Assembly (NCBI GenBank): GCA_029262535.1
Contig: JAJCZF010000073.1
Span: forward strand, 1-64,000
Length of the DNA: 64,000 bases
Direction: 5' to 3'
From: Deltaproteobacteria bacterium
GTDB taxonomy: Bacteria > Desulfobacterota > GWC2-55-46 > JAJCZF01
Of the stretch, positions 38,264 through 47,589 are shown piece by piece; position 1 is the stretch's first letter; the number at the start of each line of letters is the position of its first letter. The translations under genes and the position numbers were made by a program. The notes under the pieces were generated by a model. That model was not told the origin of the DNA. It saw nothing but the letters and a program-made list of their open reading frames with translations, and searched no databases.

Positions 38264-38704
38264 CTATCCTCGCTGATAAAGTTCCTTCATGTCGACCTTA
38301 TAGAACTTTACCCTGCCGTCGGCGCCGATAAAGACCGTAGTCAGAAAGGCATTAGCCGCATAGAGTGACATGAGATCGCGGTCCTTATCTATGCCGACCG
38401 GATATTTAACCTTATACTTCTTTACAAATTTACTAACGACCTCCCTGTCCTCGTCGCCATCGATGCCGAGCATGATAAATGGTTCGTCCGCGTGTTCTTC
38501 ATGAAAGGCGACAGGGTCGGGCATTTCTGCCTTGCACGTACCGCACCAGGTCGCAAAGAAGTTTATAAGAATCGGCTTCTTACCGATATTCTCAGAGAGG
38601 ATAAATCTGCTTTCGTCGATCAGGTCGAGGGTAAAATCAGGCGCGAGACGTCCGAGCCACTTGGTGGAACGAACGGAGTCATCCCTGCTACTGTCGCCAG
38701 ACAT
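38264..38704 (-). CDS. TlpA/thioredoxin-like protein
   Basis: FATWCGTCKAEMPDPVAFHEEH. A signal-peptide-like stretch (LRKFSVLTLLLFLLLLIFNLYARSL) lies just upstream in a different frame. Confidence 0.8.
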   Translation of the reverse strand: MSGDSSRDDSVRSTKWLGRLAPDFTLDLIDESRFILSENIGKKPILINFFATWCGTCKAEMPDPVAFHEEHADEPFIMLGIDGDEDREVVSKFVKKYKVKYPVGIDKDRDLMSLYAANAFLTTVFIGADGRVKFYKVDMKELYQRG

Positions 38705-38952
38705 CTCTCCGACAGACTTCTTGCGTAGAGATTAAAGATCAGGAGGAGGAGAAAGAGCAGTAGAGTCAGGACTGAAAACTTACGCAATTAGAGATCTCCG
38801 GTCTTTTGTGGGATAAGAAAAAATCTCCGGCCCGGAGAGAGAAATGTCGAGGAAATCAAGTGGATGGTGAGGTAGTTACTTGTTTAATAATAACATGAAG
38901 TCGGACGGTCTCTCTATGTGAAAGCATAGCGCATGCAAAGCTCACAAAAAGG

Positions 38953-39423
38953 TCAAAAGTTTGGACGCGCCTCTTCCCTTGTCTCAATAAAGTCGCGATG
39001 TGAGACGTGCAGCAGCTCGGCGATCTTGCGCACGTAGTGTTCCTCGTGTTTCTCCATATACTCGTCGGAAAAGACGACCTGCCATAGGAGCGAGATTATC
39101 AATCTTTTACGTTCGTAGGAAAAACCTTTATTTATCAGGCTCGTAAACTCGTAAAAAGATACCGCGCCGTCTGCCTCCTCGGTGGCAAGCTCTATCAGCT
39201 CCGCAGTCTCTTGCGGCGCAAGCTCGAACTTTTTATCGAGAGCGCGGGCCACGGCCTCCAACTCGACCGCCTTAACCTCGCTATCGGCCCTCGTTATCTC
39301 TATCAAGAGCGCGGCGGTAGCGAGCCTTAACGCATGGTCGGTCGCCTTCTTATCGGTAATACCCGTCTCCGGTTTTGATAGCGCTATCTTCTTATCGTAA
39401 AAAGACTTTATCGAACGAAGCAT
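38953..39423 (-). CDS. TerB-family protein
   Basis: LRLATAALLIEITRADSEVKAVELEAVARALDKKFELAPQE... matches the TerB/DjlA-type pattern. Confidence 0.8.
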   Translation of the reverse strand: MLRSIKSFYDKKIALSKPETGITDKKATDHALRLATAALLIEITRADSEVKAVELEAVARALDKKFELAPQETAELIELATEEADGAVSFYEFTSLINKGFSYERKRLIISLLWQVVFSDEYMEKHEEHYVRKIAELLHVSHRDFIETREEARPNF

Positions 39424-39672
39424 AAGTTTTTTTTGCCTTTCAAAATTAGTTCATATTACATGGGCCTCTATGCCCTGCTACTGCCTACCGGACGGCTCTT
39501 CTTCATACCTAGAGTAACATAAAGATATATGTAGCTTCAATCTATAGAAGAGATCAAAGCAAAAGATCTCAGCATTCAATTAGGACGATAGATTATAGTA
39601 GGCATCTACCCAAAAGGCCCATCTTGTGATATAGTTTACAAAATCTTTACAAACGACAACCCGGAGGCTTAA

Positions 39673-39918
39673 ATGTCTTCAAATAGAAAATTCTTAATTG
39701 TCCCAGTCATGCTGCCGCTCTTACTCGCCCTTGGAGCCTGTACACAGACCGTACCGCTTCATGAGCGCCTTCTGGGCGAACCCGGCATGTATGTAATAGG
39801 GGGTAAGTACAACGGTCTCGACATATGGAAGGAGCTTGGGCTCTCAAACTACGACTTAAACGGACTCCGGACCGGAACGGTCCGCTCTGAAGCGATTGAG
39901 ATAGAGATCGTCGAATAA
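39673..39918 (+). CDS. Small lipoprotein of unknown function
   Basis: 81 aa; lipobox LALGAC; preceded by GGAGG. Confidence 0.6.
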   Translation: MSSNRKFLIVPVMLPLLLALGACTQTVPLHERLLGEPGMYVIGGKYNGLDIWKELGLSNYDLNGLRTGTVRSEAIEIEIVE

Positions 39919-39935
39919 GGTTGGCTTAAGCCTCC

Positions 39936-40469
39936 CTACTCCTTAAGCTTTAGACGCAAGAGACCCTCGCGCACCTCTATCTCGTCTACGCCGTCGGCAA
40001 AGGACTTCCATAGGCCGCGCCTGCCGCCGTACTCTCTTATCAGATCGACATTCTTGATGCCGCCTGTCCAGCTATTGGGGAGCGGCACGCCCATTACACT
40101 CACACCTGCGAGCGCGACCACCGGGCGGCCATCTTCGTATAATAACTCAAGCCCGGCGCGAAGGCGCACCGTCTCGCCCGGCATGATCGGAAAGTCTTCT
40201 GGAATCTTTGTTAGTATCTTCGCGCTCACTAGGTCATCTGACAGGTCTATTGCGACCTTTTTGGCAAGCTCCGAGTTGCGGCTTATGAGGCCGTTCAGTT
40301 CGCGCTCGGTAAAGATTATCTCACGCGGGCTGTCTTCGTTATATTTTTCAGGTTTGAGCCTGCCCTCCGAGTCGAACTCCTCAGCCCCATTAGAGTTCGC
40401 AGAGCTCTTAACCTGCGGCTCCTTAACGGTACTCTCTATATGCACGCCGATACGCGCAAGCTTCATCAC
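39936..40469 (-). CDS. Conserved hypothetical protein (probably membrane-anchored, 5' end frameshifted)
   Basis: The open frame extends upstream through LKVALILCALILITVVAILVVAKLYIF without an ATG; an ATG at 40642 lies in a different frame. Confidence 0.5.
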   Translation of the reverse strand: MMKLARIGVHIESTVKEPQVKSSANSNGAEEFDSEGRLKPEKYNEDSPREIIFTERELNGLISRNSELAKKVAIDLSDDLVSAKILTKIPEDFPIMPGETVRLRAGLELLYEDGRPVVALAGVSVMGVPLPNSWTGGIKNVDLIREYGGRRGLWKSFADGVDEIEVREGLLRLKLKE

Positions 40470-40777
40470 GAGAGCGCCCTCTTCCTTAAGACTGAGCGCG
40501 ACCGACCTGAACTCGGTACGAAAGATATATAACTTCGCAACGACGAGGATTGCGACGACGGTAATCAGAATCAGCGCACAGAGTATAAGCGCGACCTTCA
40601 GAGCGCCGGGCCGGCGCGCCCTTTTTCAGGTGGAGCCGTCATTAGCGGAGAGCACGCAAAAGGCGGCTATCTCGATAAGAACTTTTCATGGGTCTATTAT
40701 ACACTATTTTGTGGGAAAGTGGGAAATGGGAGAGGAGCTTTGGGTGACAGAAAAAAGGCCTCGGCGAAGGCCCCTCG

Positions 40778-40810
40778 TAGGTTGGGTAGAGCAAAGCAAA
40801 ACCCAACATT
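40778..40810. repeat. GTAGGTTGGGTAGAGC repeat, copy 1
   Basis: gtaggttgggtagagcaaagcaaaacccaacatt; related inverted copy near 47590-47629. Confidence 0.75.
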
Positions 40811-40868
40811 CTGCCTTTTGCTCCTATGCTCTACAGGTTTCAGTTGAGGATACGTTCTTTTTAGGGTT

Positions 40869-40895
40869 CCGGTTCAGGTTACAAACCTGAACCGG
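40869..40895. repeat. GGTTCAGG hairpin (family member 2)
   Basis: ccggttcaggtt-aca-aacctgaaccgg; related to 36205-36229 with G/C for A/T swaps in the stem. Confidence 0.8.
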
Positions 40896-41015
40896 CTAAG
40901 AAACCGCACTATAATAGCTATTGACAATACTAGAGTTCGCAACTAATATGAGTAAGGTTACGAATAGAGCTCTAAACTCACAGAGCAATACAACATATCT
41001 TATATGGAGAAAACG

Positions 41016-41502
41016 ATGAAGAGAGATCATTCATTAATACAGTTAATTAAAAAATACGGGCATTTTTTTTTCATTTACCCTACTCTTACTCGCACTTACC
41101 CCAGCCGTAGGATGGAGTGAAAAAGTATCTGTAGCGGAAGTACACGACGAGACTGCGCCAATACTCATAAACAGGGTCGGCACACTCTACAGGACGGATG
41201 ACACTGGTGGATGCAAAGGTAGGCCATGGAAGGATATTCTTTCCGATAACTCACTACAGGTTGGCTTGGCATCGACACATATCGGACTCTCATACGCCGT
41301 TATCACTGTTCGAAGAAAAACAGAAACCGGTTACTCAGGACATGCGAAGCTCATCATTAATAAGGATGACGAGTCCGGTATTCTCTTTAAGGATAGAAAT
41401 TTCCTGCTAAAGGTCAAGAAAGTGGAAAACTGCAAAATAACGATTGAAATGAGAGAAGCCCCAAGTAAGGCTCTTACTCTCTCAAAAAGATCTCATAAAT
41501 AG
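41016..41502 (+). pseudogene. Secreted protein with frame broken at a T9 tract in the signal peptide (possible phase variation or base-call error)
   Basis: ATG at 41016 gives MKRDHSLIQLIKKYGH; after T9 (41063-41071), one fewer T would continue FFSFTLLLLALTPAVGWSEKVSVAEVHDET... to the stop at 41502. Confidence 0.65.
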
Positions 41503-41518
41503 AGATCTTTTTACCCCC

Positions 41519-44500
41519 CTACTTCCTATGCCGATACAAGCTCTTATCGACCGTAGCCGACATCTTTTCGGGATTTAGCTCTTTGCCGATGAAGGCGCGG
41601 AGATCTTCGGCTACCTTTGTCGGCTCTTCGAGGGCGGCGTGGTAGGGGACCCTCAGTAGCTTTATCTTGCGGTTCTTCAAAAGGCCGTCCACCTGCCTTA
41701 GCTGTTGTTCGAATGTGGAGCGCAGACGGGCCTCGGTCAGGGCCGCGCCGTCCTTTTCCATGCGTTCGAGCATGGTGCGCTGGGAGGCCATTATCTCGTC
41801 CATCGGACGCTCCATAAATATTATACGGTATTCGAAACCGCCGCGAAGGTAAGGCAGGAGCGGCGCGACGATCTTTACGGCCTTGCCCTGCGCCTCGGGC
41901 AGCCACATGGGGTCGGTCCTCAACTTCTTGGCGCGTTCGAATTCAAAGTAACCCTTGGGGTTGTCCTCGTCGGCCTTGCGCTCGTGGTCTGTCAGGCACT
42001 CCAGACCGCCTGCGTCCAACATCTGCATCATCATCGAAGTGCCGGAACGAGGAAGGCCGGTGACGATAGTTATAAAGTCGTCGCCTATTGGCGTAACCAT
42101 ACGCACGCCCTTATTCGGCGTCTCCGCTGCGCCCTCTGTAAGCTCATTATCTTCTTCAGGCTCCGCTGCCGCCTTCTCAACCTTTTGGGCCTTGAGCTTC
42201 TTTGCCGCTTCGCGGGCGCGGGCGCGGGCCTCTCGGACGCGCACCTTGGCCTCCTTACGCTGGTCGCGGCGCAGGTCGCGTATCTCCCTTACCATATCCT
42301 TATGGTCGGCGGCGAGTTCGGTATTCTTTAGACGGTATTTATATATATAGGCGAGCCGCTTATGGGCCTCCTCAAAGTTCGGGTTCTGCGAGATGGCGAC
42401 CTTAAGGGCCTCGATAGCCTTATCTACCTTGCCGATACGGTGCAGGGCGATACCGAGATAATAATGGGCGCGAGGAAAGCTATAGAGTAAGCCCACGGCG
42501 GTCAGGGCGCTGTCGGCGGCCTTCATATTCTCACGTTTAGCGAGCTGGCTCATGGCAAGCCCCAGATATGACTGCGCATTTTCCGGGTCTATCTTTATAG
42601 CCTTTTTAAATGATCTTTCCGCATTCTTCGGTTTTTTCAGACGAAGGAAGTTATGTCCGAGCTGGTTATGAAGATAGGGCAGGCGCGGTCTGGCCTTTTC
42701 AGCGCGTTTCAGGTGTTCGAGCGCGCTCTCGTACCTGCGCTCCGCCATCATGACAAAACCCAGCAAGTAGTCGGAGCCGTAACGCGGCGGATTGGCCAGG
42801 GCGCGCAGGCGCCTCAGGTCGCGCTGCTCCTTGGGGGTGAATTTCGGGATAGAGTCGTCTTCCTGCCCTTCCGGTACAGGCTCTCCTTCCTCCCTTTCTA
42901 CTACGGCCTCTGCGACATCTTCGGATTCTTTGATGAGTTCTTCTATTTCATCAGGCGCGTCGTCTACATTCTCTACATCCGGCTGCGCGGGCGGAGCCGG
43001 TTCGACAGCCGGTATCGATTCGTCACCATCGATATTTACAGGCAAGGCGGCCTTTACGGCGTCGGCGATATCGGACTTCGCATCAGCCATCGTCTTCTCT
43101 AGTTCAATCTCTTCCTTGCTCTTGCCTTCGTCGGCCTTCTTTTTGGCTTCCGCGGCCTCTCTCTTTGCCTTTGCCGCCTCGCGTATGAGTTTAAGCTTCG
43201 GAAGAAAGTCCTTCTTCAGGGTCTTTCTCGACTCTATGGCGAGCCGTTTTTGCGTCTTTAATAGCTCTTCTATAGTCTTACGACACTCGGTATTAAGGCC
43301 GAGCGAATAGTAACAACTCGCAAGCCTGTTGGCGAAGCGAAGCTCCTCGGGCCAGTCGTTCCAGAGTTCCAAAAGTATCGGCAAAGCCTCGCCGTTACGG
43401 TTATCGTCTATATAGTCCTGCGCAAGGTTATAACGAAGCTCGCGCACCGTCTGCCTTACGGCCTCGTCCTTATCCTGTCCCGGATCTTCGATATAACCGA
43501 GGGCGACGAGCTGTTTTACGGCTTCAGCGGCCTCGACCGGGTCCATCTGGGCGTCGGGCGGGTGCGCGCCGTCGTCGCCTTCGACATCGTTCCAGCTCGG
43601 TATGGTCGTTATCTCCGGCTTTTCGGCAAAGGCCTGTACGAGCGGTTTGCCCTGCATATCCTCACCGACCGGCAGGCCGAATAAGGTCAGGATTGTAGGC
43701 GTGATATCAAGCAGTGTCGAGCCGTATATAAGCTCGTCCTTCTTTATGCCCGGCCCCCTCATGGCTACGATGCCGTATGGGCTGTGTTCCGCAGCAGGTC
43801 CGGCCGGTTCGAGAGGGATCTGCTTGGGGCGCATATTATCGGGATAGAAGCCGTGATCAGATACGATAATAATCGTCGTATCGTCCCCTGCCAGATGCAT
43901 AAGCGTACCGAGCATCATATCGTGGAAGCGGTAACCGGACTCGACGACCTCGCTATAGAGGTCAAAATCCTTCTGCGAGACATGGTCCTGTTTAGGAGGA
44001 TGGTACTTCATAAAACCATGGCCGAAGTGATCTATGGCGTCGTAGTAAACACCCATAAAGTCCCACTCTTCGAGCTGTATACAGGCCGTTGCGCAGGCGT
44101 GTATGGAGGAGCAATCGGCTATGATCTTGGCGACCGACTCAAGCCGCTTGTCCTTATCCTGATCAATATCAGCGGCCTTGGGCACGAAGGGCAGTATCTG
44201 TTCGGCCTCAAGCTCGCCGGGATGTACGCGCAACTTGGCTATATCTTCGATTAGGCGCTCGGGGTGTATGGTGCCGGGCATTACGGGCCAGGGTTTGTCA
44301 ATCGGCGCACCGGCGCGCTGGTATCTATTGGAGACCATAACGCCGTTGATCGGCTCGGCCGGATGCGAGGGCCACCAGCCTATGACGTTCGACTTCATGC
44401 CGTTTTGGTTAAGTATATTCCAGATAGCCTTGACGCTACGCGAAGCGGTCGTGATGGGACGGATGCCTCCGGTATGCGGATCGGGCTCGGTAAAGCCGTG

Positions 44501-44716
44501 TATGCCATGGCGATAGGGACGAACACCGGTGGCTATCGAAGTCCATAACATGGGAGAGAGCATGGGCTGGAGCGTTGCCAGGTTGCCCATGACCCCTTCG
44601 TTAATGAACCTTTCGAGCGCGGGCATCTTGCCCTGATCTATCAGCGGGTTTATCGCCTTCCAGTCGGCCGCGTCCCAGCCGATAACGAGCACCCTTTTAG
44701 CTATTCTCTTTGGCAT
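41519..44716 (-). CDS. Type I phosphodiesterase/alkaline-phosphatase-like + TPR + sulfotransferase multidomain protein
   Basis: N-term VLVIGWDAADWKAINPLIDQGKMPALERFINEGVMGNLAT...SPMLWTSIATG; middle TPR; C-term FITIVTGLPRSGTSMMMQMLDAGGLECL. Confidence 0.9.
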   Translation of the reverse strand: MPKRIAKRVLVIGWDAADWKAINPLIDQGKMPALERFINEGVMGNLATLQPMLSPMLWTSIATGVRPYRHGIHGFTEPDPHTGGIRPITTASRSVKAIWNILNQNGMKSNVIGWWPSHPAEPINGVMVSNRYQRAGAPIDKPWPVMPGTIHPERLIEDIAKLRVHPGELEAEQILPFVPKAADIDQDKDKRLESVAKIIADCSSIHACATACIQLEEWDFMGVYYDAIDHFGHGFMKYHPPKQDHVSQKDFDLYSEVVESGYRFHDMMLGTLMHLAGDDTTIIIVSDHGFYPDNMRPKQIPLEPAGPAAEHSPYGIVAMRGPGIKKDELIYGSTLLDITPTILTLFGLPVGEDMQGKPLVQAFAEKPEITTIPSWNDVEGDDGAHPPDAQMDPVEAAEAVKQLVALGYIEDPGQDKDEAVRQTVRELRYNLAQDYIDDNRNGEALPILLELWNDWPEELRFANRLASCYYSLGLNTECRKTIEELLKTQKRLAIESRKTLKKDFLPKLKLIREAAKAKREAAEAKKKADEGKSKEEIELEKTMADAKSDIADAVKAALPVNIDGDESIPAVEPAPPAQPDVENVDDAPDEIEELIKESEDVAEAVVEREEGEPVPEGQEDDSIPKFTPKEQRDLRRLRALANPPRYGSDYLLGFVMMAERRYESALEHLKRAEKARPRLPYLHNQLGHNFLRLKKPKNAERSFKKAIKIDPENAQSYLGLAMSQLAKRENMKAADSALTAVGLLYSFPRAHYYLGIALHRIGKVDKAIEALKVAISQNPNFEEAHKRLAYIYKYRLKNTELAADHKDMVREIRDLRRDQRKEAKVRVREARARAREAAKKLKAQKVEKAAAEPEEDNELTEGAAETPNKGVRMVTPIGDDFITIVTGLPRSGTSMMMQMLDAGGLECLTDHERKADEDNPKGYFEFERAKKLRTDPMWLPEAQGKAVKIVAPLLPYLRGGFEYRIIFMERPMDEIMASQRTMLERMEKDGAALTEARLRSTFEQQLRQVDGLLKNRKIKLLRVPYHAALEEPTKVAEDLRAFIGKELNPEKMSATVDKSLYRHRK

Positions 44717-44737
44717 CTCTTTTCCTTAAAATAAAAA

Positions 44738-44767
44738 AATGGCGCATCACAAAAGTAATGCGCCATT
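44738..44767 (-). terminator. Rho-independent terminator downstream of PEP-CTERM gene
   Basis: Minus strand: atggcgcat...atgcgccat followed by TTTTTTATTTT. Confidence 0.85.
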
Positions 44768-44809
44768 ATAGCTTATTTGCTAAAGTACTTAAAGGGTTAA
44801 TCAGAGGGT

Positions 44810-45571
44810 TCAGGCATTATTTGCCTGTGCCTTCTTACGTCTCCTCCTCCAGGCCATCAGTCCGCCCGCGCCCATCGCAAGGAGCGCCAAAGAAGCCGGT
44901 TCGGGTGTAGCCGCCGGGAGATGGCCCGCGCCTATGGGCGCGTCTGGCACAGTCTCATAGGCCCACTTGTATACTATCGCATATGCATTGATGGAACTCG
45001 ACGAGGCAAAGACATCAACCCAACCGTAATGTGTATTGCCGCCGCGGTCGAACTTTACGCCTATAAAACCGCGTACCTGAGGGAACTGACCGGCACCGGT
45101 GGAAGACCATCCTTCCTTCAGAAGCGTACCTGTCGTTGCAAACTGTGCCGCGCTGATAGACGAGCTGTAACTAAAACGCTCTGCCACCGTCTTGCTGTAT
45201 GTAGCAGTATATACTCCCGCTATAAGGTTGGTGCCTACCCCTGAAACATAGGCCTTGTGATTGCCGCCACCATAGGCCTTGAAGTAGAAGTCCGACCCGA
45301 AAGAGCCGTCTATATCTATCGTCATGGTCACGGTGCCCGTACCGGAGAGTGAAACAGACGCTGTAGCGCCGCCCGTGATGATAGCGGCAGAGGCAGGAGA
45401 GACCGAAAGCGATACCGCACCGGCCGCCAGCGCAAGCGCCCCGGCGCTGTATGCGAGAAAAGAACTCTTTCTCTTACCCGAAAGGCTTAGCGCCGCCACG
45501 GACGAAGCCGAATAACCTTCAAGCCGCTTCTCTAGCGATACTTTAGCTCTATCTTTTTTGGAGATCATCAT
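44810..45571 (-). CDS. PEP-CTERM sorting domain protein
   Basis: C-term ATPEPASLALLAMGAGGLMAWRRRRKKAQANNA; N-terminal KRLEGYSASSVAALSLSGKRKSSFLAYSAGALALAA. Confidence 0.93.
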   Translation of the reverse strand: MMISKKDRAKVSLEKRLEGYSASSVAALSLSGKRKSSFLAYSAGALALAAGAVSLSVSPASAAIITGGATASVSLSGTGTVTMTIDIDGSFGSDFYFKAYGGGNHKAYVSGVGTNLIAGVYTATYSKTVAERFSYSSSISAAQFATTGTLLKEGWSSTGAGQFPQVRGFIGVKFDRGGNTHYGWVDVFASSSSINAYAIVYKWAYETVPDAPIGAGHLPAATPEPASLALLAMGAGGLMAWRRRRKKAQANNA

Positions 45572-46106
45572 AGTTTTTAATTAACTCCTTTAGGTTCAAT
45601 CATAAGCCCGCGTTCATCTCAAATAAAGACAGAGAGGTTTATTCTTCCTACATTAAACAAGCAATAAAGGGACCAACAAGCTAAGGTGCTATTTTTATTG
45701 ACTTATTTACATAAAATAAGGAGAAGAGAAAAAAATGATATCAATACTGTAAAGCAAGTCGACATGAGGCGGAGGCGAGATAAATATTTTTCCAGTAAAA
45801 ACAGGCACTTAATGGGGGGAGTTAAATACAGGGGGCGAAATCTGAACACCAGAGAAACTAGATAAAAAATAGCTAACTAAAACAAATGGTTAGAAGAGAG
45901 GAATAGACAGCCTATGACAAAGTGTAAAAGAATCGGACAGTCACGCGCAACGCGACTGGCCAAATAGGACGTACTACAACTCTTATCGGTCAGTTTTACG
46001 GCTTTAATATAAACTATCAGGTGTAAAGAGTAGCATACTTCCAATAGAAAAAAGAGGAGCCACACTAATTCAAAGTTAAATAGCCGGTTCTTTCTTCTGC
46101 GCCACG

Positions 46107-46130
46107 CAGACAGTCGTCTGTCTCTTTCGC
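46107..46130. repeat. Hairpin element, CGACTG type
   Basis: CAGACagtcGTCTGtctctttcgc (reverse strand gcgaaagagaCAGACgactGTCTG). Confidence 0.8.
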
Positions 46131-46156
46131 GGACTTAGTTAAGTAAGGCTCATTCT

Positions 46157-46966
46157 CTAGGAGTTACGCGCCGGAGCTTTTTTACGCCTTTTACGCCATG
46201 CAACGACACCGCCCGCGCCCATCGCCAGAAGGGCCAAAGAGGCCGGTTCGGGAGTGGCCGCAAGGTTTGGGATATGGGACCCGCCGAGGCCGTCGTCCCA
46301 GCCCCAGGCATATATCGTTATGGTAGAGGCGTCGGCGCTGACCGCGAGATCTATCCAGCCGTAATGGGTACTGGCCGCGAGCTTTTCGAACTGTACGCCC
46401 AAAAATCCGCGCGTGCCGCGGAAGCTGCCACCGCTGGTGCTGGTCGTACTGTATGCGAGCAACCGCCCGGTAGCGGGCCGGGTGGAGGTCGAGTACGAGG
46501 AGACCGTCGTGGATGAAAAGTAGCTTGGAACGATGGTATTGCTTGCTGAGAAACGCCTTGCGTAAATATTATTCGGGAGACCGGTGCGCGAGGCGGTCCC
46601 GGCAATAACGTTGGTAGAGTAGTTGATACCAGAGACCCTCGCTATATAATAGCTTGAGGTAGTCGAGAAGACCCTGAATCTGAAGTCGGCCGCAGCCCAT
46701 GAATCAATATTAAGGTTGTAAGAAGAGCCTGAGGTGACTGTTATGGGCGAAGTAGGCGTATAGGTCTGTGGCGCGGCAACGGCACCGTTAGGAACGAGCG
46801 ACGTAAGGGCCAGCGCGGCAGCGGCCCCGGCGGCGGAATAACCGAGACGCCTTGCGGATCTGCTCTTGCTATCCAGTGAAAGGGTCGAAGCAGCCGCCTC
46901 GGAGTACCCGGAAAGGCGTTTACTAAGAAGACCTGTTTCTTTTATCCGTGCAGACTTCTTAGCCAT
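46157..46966 (-). CDS. PEP-CTERM sorting domain protein (paralog)
   Basis: C-term ATPEPASLALLAMGAGGVVAWRKRRKKAPARNS; matching N-terminal KRLSGYSEAAASTLSLDSKSRSARRLGYSAAGAAAALAL. Confidence 0.93.
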   Translation of the reverse strand: MAKKSARIKETGLLSKRLSGYSEAAASTLSLDSKSRSARRLGYSAAGAAAALALTSLVPNGAVAAPQTYTPTSPITVTSGSSYNLNIDSWAAADFRFRVFSTTSSYYIARVSGINYSTNVIAGTASRTGLPNNIYARRFSASNTIVPSYFSSTTVSSYSTSTRPATGRLLAYSTTSTSGGSFRGTRGFLGVQFEKLAASTHYGWIDLAVSADASTITIYAWGWDDGLGGSHIPNLAATPEPASLALLAMGAGGVVAWRKRRKKAPARNS

Positions 46967-47128
46967 AAGAACCTCGTATATAAGATTTGGATTAAATATA
47001 AGCGACTGTCGAATTTATTAAAAAATTCTAACATAAGAGGCTCTCATGTCAAGTCAAAAAGCTTGAAAAAAGATGTTCTAGTCATTTCCGTCCCGTTATT
47101 AGAGCAAAACTCGCTGATTACGTCAAAA

Positions 47129-47160
47129 AAAGGCCCCTTTTCAATAGAAAAGGAGCCTTT
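47129..47160. terminator. Bidirectional terminator-like hairpin
   Basis: aaaggcccctttt...aaaaggagccttt (one mismatch) with T-runs in both orientations. Confidence 0.7.
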
Positions 47161-47192
47161 ATTAATTTTTGATTATGGGCTTAAAGAGCTGC

Positions 47193-47468
47193 CTAAGACT
47201 CGTCAAATCTGTCGCAGATATCACAGCTCTCGCCCTTGCCGTGTTTTGACAGCTCCTGCTCGAATACTACCAAACCGTCGCCCGCGCCGGGCCTTCTAAT
47301 AATATCCTTGGTCATATCGAAACCGGCGCGTTTGAGCTTACGAAGCCACGCCCCGCCGTAGTCGAGCAACTCTCCGCTCGTCACCTCGATCTGAAGCACG
47401 GTCTGAAGGTTCTCCTCATCGTAGAGACCATCTTTGTCGAGTTCGCCTGTTTTGTCTTTAGTAGCCAT
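47193..47468 (-). CDS. Hypothetical protein (91 aa)
   Basis: Intact ORF with a downstream terminator-like hairpin; no family recognised. Confidence 0.55.
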   Translation of the reverse strand: MATKDKTGELDKDGLYDEENLQTVLQIEVTSGELLDYGGAWLRKLKRAGFDMTKDIIRRPGAGDGLVVFEQELSKHGKGESCDICDRFDES

Positions 47469-47589
47469 ATATACAGAATACTACCGCCACAAAGAAAGAA
47501 ATATGACTTAAATCAAATAATGGGGTTTATATAGATTTTTTTATTGCCGCAATTAAGGGAAAGAGTTCATATTACTTAACGGTACTTGT

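Noticed and set aside
41617-44548. Several plus-strand ORFs over the large phosphodiesterase-TPR-sulfotransferase gene
   Set aside because: Antisense to a well-supported 1065-aa CDS.
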